Counted from the first letter of the stretch, positions 24,279 to 36,612 are shown. The stretch: DNA of 64,000 nt from Psoroptes ovis (GCA_002943765.1 PQWQ01000035.1:186001-250000), one strand, 5' to 3'. The notes: generated from the sequence alone by a model not told the origin. Translations and numbers: made by a program.

Positions 24279-25040
24279 ATGGATAGAAACATTTGTTTTA
24301 TAATATTTGCAATATTTGTTGCATACACAGCCAGAGATTTGTTTTTCAATTCACTTAGTAATCAACATGATAATAGAAAACATCATGCATCATCATCATC
24401 TGAACATTATCAAGATTTAGATTCATCATATGATTCGATACAAAAAGAAATACCATCAATCACATTACGAAAACAACAAATACCTACGGTCAAAGTGTTG
24501 TATTGTTATTCATGTGGTTATCAACGTGCATTCGATGAATATCGTAAAATAATAATGGAACAATTTCCTGATTTGAATGTAATCGGTTCCAATTATAATC
24601 CGGGTTTTTTTAAAAATAAATTTGCTCAATTGATTTCGATCGCCAAAATGGTCTTAATTGCATTATTAGTGGCAAATATAAATCCATTTTTATATTTTGG
24701 CATGCAAACACCACAAATTTGGGAATGGATGCGTGAACATAAATTATATGCCTGTATGATGACATTTTTCTTATCAAACACAATCGAAAGTCAATTAATG
24801 TCTAGTGGTGCATTCGAAGTTTTCTATAATGGTAATTATTTGATGAATATTATTTTTACATTGATTCTCAGATTAATTTTTATTTTTTGTCGAACAGATG
24901 TACCGATATGGTCAAAATTAACAACTGGCCGAATGCCGGCCATGAATGAAATGATTGATATCATTAAAAATCAACACAATTTTCGTTATGATGCAAATGG
25001 TAGAGATCATTTGACATCAATACCTAGTCGTTCATTATGA
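24279..25040 (+). CDS. Thioredoxin-like selenoprotein T homologue (cysteine form)
   Basis: Exons 24279-24831 and 24898-25040 give 231 aa. The 66-nt intron (24832-24897) has no stop and is a multiple of three, so an unspliced reading also stays open (253 aa). Splicing joins GAFEVFYN to DVPIWSKLTTGRMP, which matches family sequence; the intron-encoded 22 residues do not. The active site is C76-Y-S-C79, where vertebrate selenoprotein T has CVSU, so the selenocysteine is replaced by Cys and no SECIS is needed. An N-terminal hydrophobic segment and a central hydrophobic region fit an ER membrane oxidoreductase with a thioredoxin-like fold. Confidence 0.93.
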   Translation: MDRNICFIIFAIFVAYTARDLFFNSLSNQHDNRKHHASSSSEHYQDLDSSYDSIQKEIPSITLRKQQIPTVKVLYCYSCGYQRAFDEYRKIIMEQFPDLNVIGSNYNPGFFKNKFAQLISIAKMVLIALLVANINPFLYFGMQTPQIWEWMREHKLYACMMTFFLSNTIESQLMSSGAFEVFYNGNYLMNIIFTLILRLIFIFCRTDVPIWSKLTTGRMPAMNEMIDIIKNQHNFRYDANGRDHLTSIPSRSL

Positions 25041-25405
25041 ATGAATATATTTTCAATGCAGATTATTGATTATGTGTCTTTCCACACACACAAAGAACTG
25101 GCACAAATATCCATGGCGAAATTGTTCAATTGTTTCAATTATATGTGAAAAACAATTGAAATTATTATGTGATTTATCTGAATATTCAAGAGAACGAGAG
25201 AAAAATATTCAACTCACCAATTTTTTACATTTAATTACTTTTTTTTATTCATTAATATAACATTTATTATTGTCATACGTTGATAGTTTAGTAAAAAAAA
25301 TAATACTTGTCCATAGATCTGATGTATTTCTAAATTATATTTATGATTGATTTGTTCCATTCATCCATACTTATGACAATATTCGAATCAATTTTGTTTT
25401 TTTGA
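25041..25405. other. Convergent 3' spacer between SelT-like and coiled-coil genes
   Basis: This 365-bp stretch carries the 3' ends of two converging genes. A 64-residue plus-strand frame at 25066-25260 has no recognisable similarity. No repeat was seen. Confidence 0.6.
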
Positions 25406-27176
25406 TCATTTTGATGAGTCCAAAATTTTATTGAATAATTCGATTGATAATTCTTCAAATGAATAAAACGGTATCAAACGAGTTTCAATCAGTTTTTGTT
25501 CATTGAATAATTCTTGATTGCTGGTCAATAAATTCATCATTGATATCATTGAAAGTATGAATATAATTGATATTATTATGGATATCAGTGATATTGATTT
25601 TAATTTGCTCATATTTTCTTCGAAAATGAGATAAATTGACAGTAAATATAATGCTATGAATTGTTTCAAGTCAAAAAATATAGCCAATTTTGCAACGAAA
25701 TTTTCATTCTGGTTTTTCGCTTGGTTTTCATCAATTTCCTTGTTGAAATTATCATTTTCAATGAATGTCTGATAATTTCCATTAAAATCAGATTCAACTG
25801 TTTCGACCGTATTGGATTCAATTTGTTTCTGCATACCATCAATGTTAGCCGATTTTTCATCACAAATATGACTTATTTCACATGTACTTAGTGTTGTAAA
25901 GGTTTCATCATAATTATTCGATGGAATTTTTTCAATTAATTTTTCACCAATAATTGTCGATAAGTCATCGCCGCGTATCATTCGTGATGGCATTTCTTCG
26001 TTTTCGATCAAATCGATCGATGGATATTTCATTGATTCGTCAATGAAATTTTGCTTCGGTTTTAGCTGATTATCGATTGATTTGTCTTCATCAATTTGTT
26101 TCAAATTATCATATATTAACATTAGATTATCACCACATTCATAATCTTCGTCAATACTGAATGAATTATTGACAGGGACATTCAGTGCTTTATAAGATAT
26201 AAAATTTTTGATCGGTGTCGACATCCGATGATGATCAATTTGATTTGTTTGTTGGTGATTTTGATTGATATTCGATTGGCTAGTCGATGATGTACAATTA
26301 TGAGTCAGGCTTAAACAATAATCTTCATTATCTTTCTTGAGACGTTCATTTTCTTTAATGATTGCATCAATTTTGAGTTTTAATCGATTGTTTTCATCAT
26401 CTATTTGAGCGAATGATGATAATAATTGATCAAAATCTTGATTGTTTATATTATTTTTATTGTATTTTCTATTTGCCGATGATGAATGATCTTTATAAAT
26501 CTACATACAAATAAATTGGATGAAATTTTAGATAAAATTAAGAATTCATGAATAAAACTGTACAAATAAATACTTGAAAATTGAATTCATTCGTTAAACT
26601 AATATCATGTGCCGATGATGATGGATATATTTTCGATGATGAAGATGAAGAAATTGACAATTTCGAATGCATATGTTCTAATTCATTTTCAAGCGAATCA
26701 ATAGTTTGTTCATAGTTAAGCAATTTTTTTTCATATTCTTTCAATTTTTTTTCCGCTGCCGCTAATGATGAATATATGCGTGAATGATCATCTTCCAGAC
26801 TTTCAATGTGTTTACGATAATAATCGATTTCATTTTCTTGCCGTTTAATAATTGCTTGATATTGTTGACATTTCGATAGTAATGTATTGATTTGTTCGAT
26901 GCATAAATTTTGATCATAATCTTTGGCAAGATTACCTAAAGAATTATCACCACTATTATCGTAAATATCATTGTCTTCATTGTTATTATTATTATCATTT
27001 GAAAAATTCAATATCATATTATTGGTGGCGATATCATCATATGATTGATCATTTATGAATGAAATATTATTACTATAATTAAAATTTAATAATTGCCCAT
27101 GATGATGATCATTATCATCACTATTATTCATCAAAGATGATGGTGTCGTACAACAATAAGTCATTAAACGTTCCAT
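25406..27176 (-). CDS. Coiled-coil protein with a C-terminal membrane segment, unidentified
   Basis: Two exons, 27176-26574 and 26500-25406 (phase 0), giving 565 aa. I do not recognise it. The first 100 residues are Asn/Asp-rich. A strong heptad-like region follows (INTLLSKCQQYQAIIKRQENEIDYY and onward to about residue 180), and a second short one lies at the start of exon 2 (ENNRLKLKIDAIIKENERLKK). The middle is acidic and low in complexity. Near the C-terminus are two hydrophobic segments (about residues 470-490 and 500-525), the second being the stronger. This architecture fits an organelle-surface tether or a coiled-coil membrane protein, but that is only a guess. The gene converges with the SelT-like gene. 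Confidence 0.75.
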
Positions 27177-27707
27177 TTGGTTTTGATTGATTTGTAGGAA
27201 GGTTTTTCTGGCAAAAATTGTTTAAGATTTAAGAAAATTAACATGTCAACAATCTTTTGAAAATTAAATTTCAATTCATTTTATGAAAAAATAAAATTCG
27301 AAAAAAAATTCGAAAATTTGTAAAAATCCACAATAAACGTTACCAAATAAATATCATGATTACAATTTGATAATTTATTGTCGATTCGTGATGATTAAAT
27401 TAAATTTTCATAATTAAATTCAACATAAAAACCTACGAATTGTAATGATATCATTGTTTCTGCTATGAATTTTCATGATTTTCAATTAAATTCGCTCTAA
27501 ATATTTGAATTATCCACATTGAACAATGCAGCAAATTACGGCAATTAATTCTTAAAATGAAGAAATACTAAGTTATTTTGTTTTATTTTATTTTATTTTT
27601 TTTATTTTTTGAATTTCAAATATCAAATAGACTCGATAAATTGATTAATTCAATTCAATTTTTGGTTTTCTGAAATAAATAAGAACTAAAAGTTACAATA
27701 ATAATAA

Positions 27708-27829
27708 TACAGTTTTAAGTTTTTCTTCATAGTTTTAAAGTTGATTTTCATACTTTTGAATGGAATTTCACATGGTAAAATTATGAAATCCAATTTTAAA
27801 ACTACGAATTAAAACTTTAAATCCTTGTA
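27708..27829. repeat. Palindromic repeat family 2, copy 1
   Basis: It begins ACAGTTTTAAGTTTTTCTTC and ends AATTAAAACTTTAAATCCTTGT. The right half reads as the inverse of the left (CATAGTTTTAAAGTTGATTTTC against CAATTTTAAAACTACG). It is diverged at its ends compared with other copies. Confidence 0.7.
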
Positions 27830-28270
27830 ATATCGACATTGAAACATATACAAGATTAAGATTTCTTACGAATAAGAAAAAAATAAAATAAATGAAATTG
27901 TTTGAATAAATTTCGATTTTTTGAAAAAAAATTAGGATTCTGAATAGAAATTGAATAAGATGAAATACAAAAGTGAATTGTAAACCCTGAATGAACATTA
28001 TAAATTAATGAAGGATCAAATCGAATAAAACTAATCAATGTGAAATAATGGAATGTCGATGTTTGATGTTTGATATGATATACATTTGAAAGTTTTCTCA
28101 TGAATTCAATCATTGTCATATGATGCATATTCAACAAATATATTTTCGATGCCGAATTCGGGTCAGCCAAATTATATTACGGGTTTCGGTTTGAAATTTA
28201 AATTAAATTTCAAGATAAATTTTGAATGAATGAATGAAGAAGAATAAGAAAAACAAACAAATAATAAAAA

Positions 28271-28392
28271 TACAGGGTTTAAAGTTTCAATTCGTAGTTT
28301 TAAAATTAGATTTCGTAATTTCACTATTTGAAATTCCTTAAAAAGTACTAAAATCAACTTTAAAATTCCGAATAAAAACTTAAAACCCTGTA
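28271..28392. repeat. Palindromic repeat family 2, copy 2
   Basis: Ends TACAGGGTTTAAAGTTT and AAACTTAAAACCCTGTA are inverted repeats. Inside are ATTCGTAGTTTTAAAATTAG and AATCAACTTTAAAATTCCGAA. It is the shortest copy with clean ends. Confidence 0.8.
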
Positions 28393-29001
28393 TTATAAAT
28401 TTTAAATTCAATAATCTTAAGAAATAATCGAATTCGGCGAAGAAGAAATCGAATTCTTCGGATTCAATAAAATCACGAAATTAAATCACAAAAAAATAGC
28501 AATCTGGCATCGAATGAATGAATGAATGGGAAACACACAACCCAAGAAACGCATGTTTATTCTTAATGGTAAATCGAATAATTTTTTGAAATCGAAGAAT
28601 GCGCAAAAATTTTGAAAAGATTTTTGTTTTTCAAATCAAATCTGAATCTGAATTAGAGAAAATTTTGATTATTCATATGAGATGATGATATGTTTTGATT
28701 TTTTCTTAGATCAAAGATCTTAGCTAAACATTAAGAAGCCGTACATATTATCAGCCATCAAAAAGCAGCAGCAGTGAAGACTTTTCTAAGGTCCCAGCCA
28801 GATTTCTATTGGGTTTTGTTTTCGGTATTTTTTTCATTCTTTGTCACTATTTTCTTGTATCGACACAAAGTAAATAACTTATTTACAAAACATGAATTGA
28901 AAATTGGCATTGAAATATTCGATTTCTGATTATTGAAATTGAAATAATCATATAAGTAAATAATAAAATTGTTTTGTCTCAAATTAATCATATCGATAAT
29001 T

Positions 29002-30038
29002 ATGCACATTACAAGCAAAATGATCAATTTCAAAACGGCCATTAATTCATCCAGCAAAGTCTTTGGCCTAAAACATCGAAAGTATAGCCACAAACATCGT
29101 TACCAATCGTGGTCTAATTGTGATTATCGATGGAAAAATTTATTGATATTAACATCGATTATCATATTTTTATATCGACAACAACAACAAAACGCATTCA
29201 TCATTGATTGTTTACCACAATTGCCAAATGATGATCAATTGCAGCAGTACCATCGTAAACAATATTCGATTGATGAAATGGTAAAAAATAATGATGAACC
29301 ATTCGATTCAAATCTGCGATCTAATCATCAATATTATCTGAATAATAAATACGATTTGCCAGCGTTTCATGAATCTGGTTATATCCAAAATAATGGCGAT
29401 AACATGGGCAAACATGAAACATTATCATCATCAAAAATCAATCAATGGCCATGGCATTTATTTTTAATATCAAAATTATTGTCCACCACTAATCAGAATA
29501 ATAATAATTACTCCAATATCGATAATAACATGAATGGTTCAAAATTATTAGATCGATCATCCTTCAAAAATCAATCGTCATTGATTCATGGAAATAATAT
29601 AAATGATTACAATGATGATGATGATTATGATCATATCATGGATTATTATCGAATATCGGACTATAATGATGATTCGTATTCGTCAACATTGTCACCAATG
29701 TTATCAATGAATCCATCAGCAGCAGCAGTAGCAGGTATCTGAGTGTTTTAAATTGAATTAGGGTTTTGATTTCAATTTTTAAATTTTTAAAATTTTCACT
29801 ACACTTTTTAAAATCGAAAGGTCAACAAAAAAAATTACAACAACAACAAAAGCAAAGGCAACACTCATCATTCATACGTTTTGGTCGACAACTATGGCCA
29901 ACTAATTTGAAAATGAATAGCCCGAAGCAAGCATCATCAATGATTCGATCCGCATTTCGTGATGATAAACGTAACATTAATAACAATCAAAGAGATAGGG
30001 TATTTTTGCGTTTTGGCCGTAGTCAATTCAGTGGTTGA
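29002..30038 (+). CDS. FIRFamide/FLRFamide (FMRFamide-like) neuropeptide precursor
   Basis: Exons 29002-29734 and 29821-30038 (phase 1), 316 aa. The start is the first in-frame ATG; another lies at 29020. The precursor has a hydrophobic segment (NLLILTSIIIFLY) about 45-50 residues in, so the signal sequence is unusually distant from the start, and an upstream exon or a different start is possible. The middle is Asn/Asp-rich spacer. The second exon carries two amidation sites: QHSSFIRFGR and DRVFLRFGR, each an FxRF core followed by Gly for amidation and Arg for cleavage. The sites preceding them are single Arg residues. Predicted products are (p)QHSSFIRFamide and DRVFLRFamide or a shorter form. 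It could also be named as a myosuppressin relative because of VFLRFG, but the pair of FxRFG units favours an FMRFamide-like precursor. Confidence 0.82.
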
Positions 30039-30463
30039 ATGAAAATTTAAAAATTTAACTCTTTTCCAATTGATTTTAGTCAATTTCATTTCACGAAACA
30101 ACTTGAGATTTGATTTTTATTCATATTTCATTTGTGTGTGTCTGTGTGTGTGCGCGTTCCTTCATTACACATACTACAATACAATCATATTCACAATTTC
30201 ATTCACCGATTATTCATTTTACTAAGAAATTATCAAAATTAAAATAAATTTAAATAAAGAAAAATAAAAATAATTTATTGATTGATTGATATATATGTTA
30301 TATGTAAAATTGTGTGTTTGTAATGATCAAAATGATAATGATGATATTAGGTTGTCCGCAAAGTTATTGCCGATTATATCGTAGAAAATACGATTGGAAA
30401 ATCGGCAAAAACTTTTCGGACAACCTAATATTAGTATGACAAAATATATTAACCCTTTTTTTC
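30039..30463. other. Convergent spacer with one MITE
   Basis: This holds the 3' UTR of the FxRFamide gene and the end of CSTF3. A GT-rich run (about 30132-30152) and a MITE (30345-30430) are present. There is no coding signal. Confidence 0.7.
30345..30430 (+). mobile_element. Mariner-like palindromic MITE, copy 6 (centre type 1)
   Basis: ATTAGGTTGTCCGCAAAG pairs with CTTTTCGGACAACCTAAT and the centre has TATATCGTAGAAAAT. It lies 33 bp beyond the CSTF3 stop codon, so it probably sits in its 3' UTR or at its polyadenylation region. Confidence 0.88.
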
Positions 30464-33402
30464 TCATAAATTTTTTCCTTTTTTATGCATTTGTCGCGAA
30501 CGATAAATGTCGAATTGTGGTGGAATCAAACAATTCGATCCATCATCATCATCATCACCATTATCGTCATCATCATCAATGAATTGATTACGTTTCACGC
30601 CAGCCATATTGGTTGATGTGATTGTTGCATTATTATTATTATTCATCATTAAATGAATGTTACTATTATTATTAACATTGAATGCATCATTCGAATCCAA
30701 TGCTAATGCAAAATATTTTCTGGCTTCCATTGGTGTTAGACAATTGGTTTTGATTGTTGTGTCGGTCGATAAAAATGAAATTGTCGGTGATGTTTTGATT
30801 AATGATAACAATTCATCAATATTTACAAATGGACCACGAAAACTTAGCGGTGGTGGCAGTTGTGATAGTAATGTTGTTATGGATGGTGGATATGGAAATA
30901 TACCACCAGGCATTAAATTATTGACAGGATTTTGTACTGGTTTGAATGGTACCATCTGTGACAGATTCGGTACCGGCATTGTTGATGATCGAGATTTTTT
31001 GATATTTAATTTTTGATTTTGTTGTTGTTGCTGCTGCTGGTGATTATTTAAATTATTGACATTATGACTGGATAAAATATCATTATGACCATTTACAATT
31101 GATGAATCAGATGTTTTCGATGTGGATAATGTTGATGGCAACGATGATGCTAGCGACGATGATGATGATGATAATAAAGATTGATTTATGTTAAAATAAC
31201 CAATCGATTTTAATTCTTCAGGCGTACAAGGCATCAAATGTAAGAATTTATATCGGTCAACTAACCATGCAGTTTCGGATATATTAAATGATTGTTGAAG
31301 CTTTTCAATTACATTCGAACGTCGTTTTTCAACATTTAAAACACTTGCTAAATCACCAATTTGTGATTCAAACTCAAGGAATCGGTCCCATATTTCTCTA
31401 CAAATATTCATGAATGAAAAATTCAAATTAAATGTTTATTAATATTTGTTGAATATATTTACAATGATTTCGGTATTGGAAGCGAATCCGATGATAAAAC
31501 ACGTTCGAACAATACTCGAATATTATTTTCCTCATTCAAATGTCCTAGAAAATCGATATATGCCAATATGAATGATGATTCATGTTGAAAACGTTTCAAA
31601 CCGAGCTCGAATATTTTACATGATATATTTATGTTCTGAAAAAGCATTTAATGAATTTGATTTAATGGAATAAAAATAGATTATAATTTGTTTACCTTAC
31701 TACAATAATATTCAGTCATAGCAGCAGCAATATAAACTTCATAACCACAACGTGAATCAGCACGTGCACGTTTAAATATGGCACGAGCTGAAGACATACT
31801 TTCGGTACGACGGGTAAATTTCATATATTGAATGTATGTCAATGTTGGATTGAAACCAGGCGTTTTGATGTTCAATAATTTTTCATATATTTTTATTGAT
31901 TCATCTTTACGATTACGTGACTATATGAAATGCGATATAATCAAAAATATGAATGAATATTAATTCAAACAAATAACCCTTGAATTCAAATACCTCTTCA
32001 AAATCAGCATAAGAAAAGTGTAACAGAATGTTTTCCTTCAACAATGTTGATGTAGCACGCTCGTAAACAGATGCAACATCTTCTTGCAGTGCTTTATGAT
32101 GATTCATATCACCTTTATCGGCCATCATTTTACTATTTTCTTCCAAATATAATGCATATTCATACCAGATATCGGGATGATGTCCTAAACACAGTAAACA
32201 TTGTTCATAGGCGAATACAACTTTGATAGAAATAATAGAAAATTCGATTGAAAAATTGATTTTGATAATGATAATAATCAAAGAAATATACCTCGTTTTA
32301 TTACTAAGGTTGTATCTTCGGTTTTCAATGGATTTTGTTTTTCCCAATGAATATATTTTTTCCATAATTCTACTTGACGAATTTCTTCTACTGTCGATTG
32401 TGGCGGTACAGCAGGTTGATTACGATTCAATCCCCGGGTGATTGCTTCGAATTCTTTAGCCACACGTCTTGCATTCATATAATCTTTTGAACGATCAGAC
32501 ATTGCTTTGTCGACAAACATTGGATTGATACTTTGTTCATAGGCTAAATATTCTTTCCAAAATGTTTCAATATTTATCATTGGTATAATGATACCACGTT
32601 GATATACACGTCGGACGGCTGATATTTTTTGATTTTCAGCATAACTACCTTGTGCATCAACACTTTTCAAAAATTGTACATAATCATTATAAATCGAATA
32701 GGAATTGATATCAATACCCATTTTCTCCAAAGCGAAATCAAATGCTTGTCCCATTTTTTCTCGAAATGATGGCAAATGATGCTTTGCTTCTTTAATATAA
32801 TTTAAATAACATTTCCATAGATCAATATTAAGAACTTTGACCAAACATCGTTGAAATAACTGTTGTATGTGAGATGAATTATAATCGAATTTAAATCGAG
32901 ATTTTCAAAATAATTGAATGGATAATTACTTTTTCAACTCTTTCATAATTTTTACATTTAATTTCATGTTCAATGTATGAACGCCAATACCGTCCTGATG
33001 TTGGAAATTGTGCGACCAATTGTTCATATAATTCACGCAATACTTCAGGATTTTTATTATTCTAAACATGGAATGTGAAGAAATTTAAATGTTATGAACC
33101 ATTACAACTATTTGTCAATAAATTACCTGAGCATCTTTGATCAATATATTCCATGCATCCAGATCATATGGTTGCTCCACTAATTTAGCTTTGGCTATTA
33201 ACACGCGATCACTTAGATTCTTTAATGAACCAGGTGTTGGTTGCAGGTCATTATTATTATTACCATTATTTGTGTTATTATTTGAATCTTGATTTATGAT
33301 CGACGAGGTCGCCACAGTTGTTGATGCAGATACAGTTGTTGCCGTGACCGTTGATGTTACTGTTGTTCCCGATGATGATGATGTTGATTTAACGTTGGTC
33401 AT
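30464..33402 (-). CDS. CSTF3: Cleavage stimulation factor subunit 3 (CstF-77 / suppressor of forked)
   Basis: Seven exons: 33402-33127, 33061-32930, 32859-32292, 32220-31994, 31920-31696, 31635-31463 and 31397-30464, total 2535 nt, 844 aa; all phases agree. CstF-77 is the dimeric scaffold of the cleavage stimulation factor that promotes pre-mRNA 3'-end cleavage, binding CstF-64 and CstF-50. HAT repeats run through most of exons 2-6 (for example YWRSYIEHEIKCKNYERVEKLF, IWYEYALYLEENSK, FILAYIDFLGHLNEENNIRVL). Exon 7 holds the remaining conserved IWDRFLEFESQIGDLASV block and the Pro-rich C-terminal region that binds partners. The N-terminus has an extra Ser/Thr/Val-rich stretch of about 50 residues, and exon 7 has Ser, Gln and Asp runs. 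Start at the ATG reading MTNVKS, downstream of a longer frame with no support. Confidence 0.94.
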
Positions 33403-34502
33403 AGTAAATAAACAAAACCAAAATAAACGAAAAGAATCAACGATAAAAATTTTAATTCCAATCAAAATTAAACATAATCCAAAAAAAATTTTTCAAAGAC
33501 AGAACTCATTATTTTTTTCCCAAGTACTTGCAACGTATGAATTGGATTTTTCTTGAGAAAAATCATAAAATTTTACCACTACCACTTGTTGCATTCAATC
33601 TGACAGATTGAACAATTGAAAATGAAAAAAAATTGAACAAAAGACATTTAAATTAGTAATTAAAGAAGCACAATACAAAACCAAATAGAACACACCTGGA
33701 TTCTCAAAATGAATTGGAAAATGTCTACAAATTTCATTCACGAGAATCTCCACACACCGATAACCCATTGATACCCGAAACACTTTCGAGACTTTGATAT
33801 GCTAAAAATTTCTCCAAAAAATGACTTAAAATTGTTTAATTGATAAAACCTATAACCTACTTTGATTTTTTTGAGAAACAAGGAAGAATTTGATGCCTCA
33901 GATGCCTTGAAAATATGTTTGTTCCATAAATCATTGATTCAATCAAATTTTTTAAGCCAAAACCAAAGCCACCAACACACATTGAGTGAACATATTTGAT
34001 TATTTCCGTACAAATTTTGATTCGATCATTTATTTTATTAATTAATTCAAATCATTATCATCATCCTCATTTATGAAGGTAAGTTCATTTGCTTGCTTGC
34101 TTCATTGTTTATAACCAAATTTAAATCTCCAAAACCAAATAAAGAAATTAATAAAATGAATTATTGAAATATGGCGCATATCAAATCAATCACGATCATG
34201 ACCATTATTATTTTAGTGTACAAATATGAAGTTTTTAAATGGTTCCGTCCTTCATTATTGTTTATGCGTTTTATTTATTTCATTTATTGAAGCATTTGGC
34301 CATGATTTAGTTGAATTAATTAATTAATTCATTGAATCAAAATAAAAAAATCGGAGAAATTCATTTAAATTTTGAAATCAAAAATGATATATTTCATTTT
34401 GATTGAAAATAGCAATCCATTCAAATTGCATGTTGATAATAACTTAGATTGCAATAATAATACTTAAAAATAATTCATTCTTACCTTATATCCATTTATT
34501 TA

Positions 34503-34586
34503 TATTAGGTTATCCGAAAAGTTTTTGCCGATTATATCGTAGAAAAATCATTGAAAAATCGGCAAAAACTTATCGGCAACCTAATA
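34503..34586 (+). mobile_element. Mariner-like palindromic MITE, copy 7 (centre type 1)
   Basis: TTAGGTTATCCGAAAAG pairs with CTTATCGGCAACCTAA; the right arm has lost one A of GGACAACC. The centre is TATATCGTAGAAAAATCATTG. Confidence 0.86.
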
Positions 34587-34995
34587 TTTATTTACTGTTA
34601 TTATCATTAAATGATTGTTATTTATTATTGCAACCATTTTAATCGAAACAATAATGATGATGAGATCATTCGAATTGAATACAATGAATAGATAATAAAG
34701 CTTTATTCATTTGTTGCATGTTTTCTCATATGAATACATTTATATCGTCTAAGATTGAACATTTTTTGAAATGATCAAATGAATTATAAAACAGTCAATG
34801 AATGTTTGAATGAATGGTGAGAAATGTAATAATGACAATTGAAGAAACTGGTTTTTTTATTGTAAGGGTTATAGATTTCAAAGGAAAATAAATTTTTTTT
34901 CTGTGTAACACTGTTGTGTAACGATGATCATCATCAGATAATGATTATGTGATGATCTCATCTTTATGTGATCATTTGTATTTTGAATGTATTGT

Positions 34996-35077
34996 GGGGT
35001 TGTCCGAAAAGTTTTTTACCGATTTTCAAATGTTTTTCAATTAGTAAATCGGCGAATAACTTTCCGGACAACCCCCG
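34996..35077 (+). mobile_element. Mariner-like palindromic MITE, copy 8 (centre type 2)
   Basis: GGGGTTGTCCGAAAAG pairs with CTTTCCGGACAACCCC. The centre CAAATGTTTTTCAATTAGTAA matches copies 2 and 12. Confidence 0.85.
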
Positions 35078-35421
35078 ATATATCCATCCATCCAATAACC
35101 ATATTTTCAAATAATCAGAGATAATAATAAACATGGTAAATATTTTTTCCTTAAACCAAACACAAATACAGTATAACAACAATTGATGTGCAAATATCTC
35201 ATTTCAAATATATTTTGAATTGAAAAAATTATTTCATTTCTTAATTAAAAAATATTTGAAATGAAATTTCATTCATTCAAATTATTCACATATGAATGTC
35301 TTTGTGTGTGTGTTGTTGGTTGCTGGCTGCTGCTGGTTAAGAATCAGTTATATTTTTGGGGCAAATATTAATATTTGAAATAGTAATAATAATATTGTTC
35401 ATTATTGAATGGGTGTAATTT

Positions 35422-35587
35422 TACATGGTTTCAAATTTTAATTCAGAGTTTTAAAATTAATTTTCGTAGTTTTCAAGTTGATTTTCGTAATTTTGAATGC
35501 AATTTTGAACCGTAAAATTACGAAATGTAATTTCAAAATTACAAAATTAAATTTTAAAACTACGAATTAAAACTTTAAACCCTTTAT
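35422..35587. repeat. Palindromic repeat family 2, copy 3
   Basis: The left arm contains three successive units of about 22 bp built on TTTTCGTAGTTTTCAAGTTGA; the right arm contains their inverse. Ends are TACATGGTTTCAAA and AACTTTAAACCCTTTA. Confidence 0.8.
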
Positions 35588-36018
35588 TTAATGTGATTTT
35601 TTTTGTTCATTGGTTGGTTAGTTGGTTGGTAATACTGGTTATTTGATTGTTGTATATTTTACACAATTATTATTGTTCAAAAAAAAAAAAAAAACAATTG
35701 CAACAATTGTTCTTATTATTTCCAGTTGACCGCTTATGTTTCAAATATTGTTGGTAGTAATTACGATTGTTGTTTTGATTATAATAGCAATTGTCAAACT
35801 TTAAAGATATTTGTGTATCCGCCATGATCAAGCCATGATCTCAAACCAATCGGCAACAACTAACGAACGAACGAAAAACGATCCCATAATTAGTTCCATA
35901 TTACCTTTTGAATGAATCATTTCAAATCATTTGAATTGAATTAGATTTGTTTTGTTTGATTGTTTGTGTTTCTTATGGTGAATGTGATTACTACCAAAAA
36001 TAACTACCTGTTTTCAAT

Positions 36019-36036
36019 GCGCGATAATCGCGCGCC
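36019..36036. promoter_or_regulatory. CpG-rich palindrome, possible promoter element
   Basis: GCGCGATAATCGCGCGCC is strikingly GC-rich for this AT-rich DNA and is a palindrome (GCGCGAT and ATCGCGC). A consensus-like splice donor follows 76 bp later at 36112. It may mark the KANK promoter; function is inferred. Confidence 0.35.
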
Positions 36037-36612
36037 ATTTTCGCTTTCTTCATTCACCATTCAAATTTCTTTAATTTAAAAATTCAATCAATTCAATGTG
36101 TTCAACAACTTGTAAGTAAATATTATTAGTTTCTATGTATTAATATTGATATTCAACTCTTCCGTATTATCATATTCGATTTGCATGAATGATCATTGCT
36201 GATTTCATTGATTTCATTGATTGCTTAACGGCAAGAATCCTTTGATTTCAAATAAATATTTTTGATGATTGTCAATTAACTTCAATTGTTGTGCGGTAAA
36301 AATGGTTGCAATCACCAATATTCAATATTGCATAGGGTCAATGGCTTATCTTTTTTGAGAGGGAAAGAAATAGAAATGAAAAAAAATTTCGCATTCTAAA
36401 CAATCACGAATAAGTTATTTAGAAATGAAAAAGAATTGCGGCATATCTCTCAAAATATATATTCGACTATCTTATCTGTCAATTTTAACTCTTTCAAATA
36501 GTTTCAATCAAGATGATAAAATCACATTTTTAGATCTATATTTTGACATCTTCAATGAAAAAATATAAATTTGTCAATAATATTTTAGTAGGTAATATTT
36601 TCATTATTATCT

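Larger units (their letters stand above)
27177..29001. other. Intergenic region with two copies of repeat family 2
   Basis: No coding signal. Repeat family 2 copies lie at 27708-27829 and 28271-28392. The open frames on the minus strand here arise from these AT-rich repeats. The 3' part should hold the promoter and 5' UTR of the FxRFamide gene. Confidence 0.65.

Noticed and set aside
27768..28411. Three overlapping minus-strand frames
   Set aside because: They run through copies of repeat family 2 and the intervening AT-rich DNA; no coding signal.
30053..30200. GT-rich run considered as a promoter or recombination site
   Set aside because: A simple (TGTG) microsatellite in a 3' flank, also seen elsewhere in the window; nothing further supports function.
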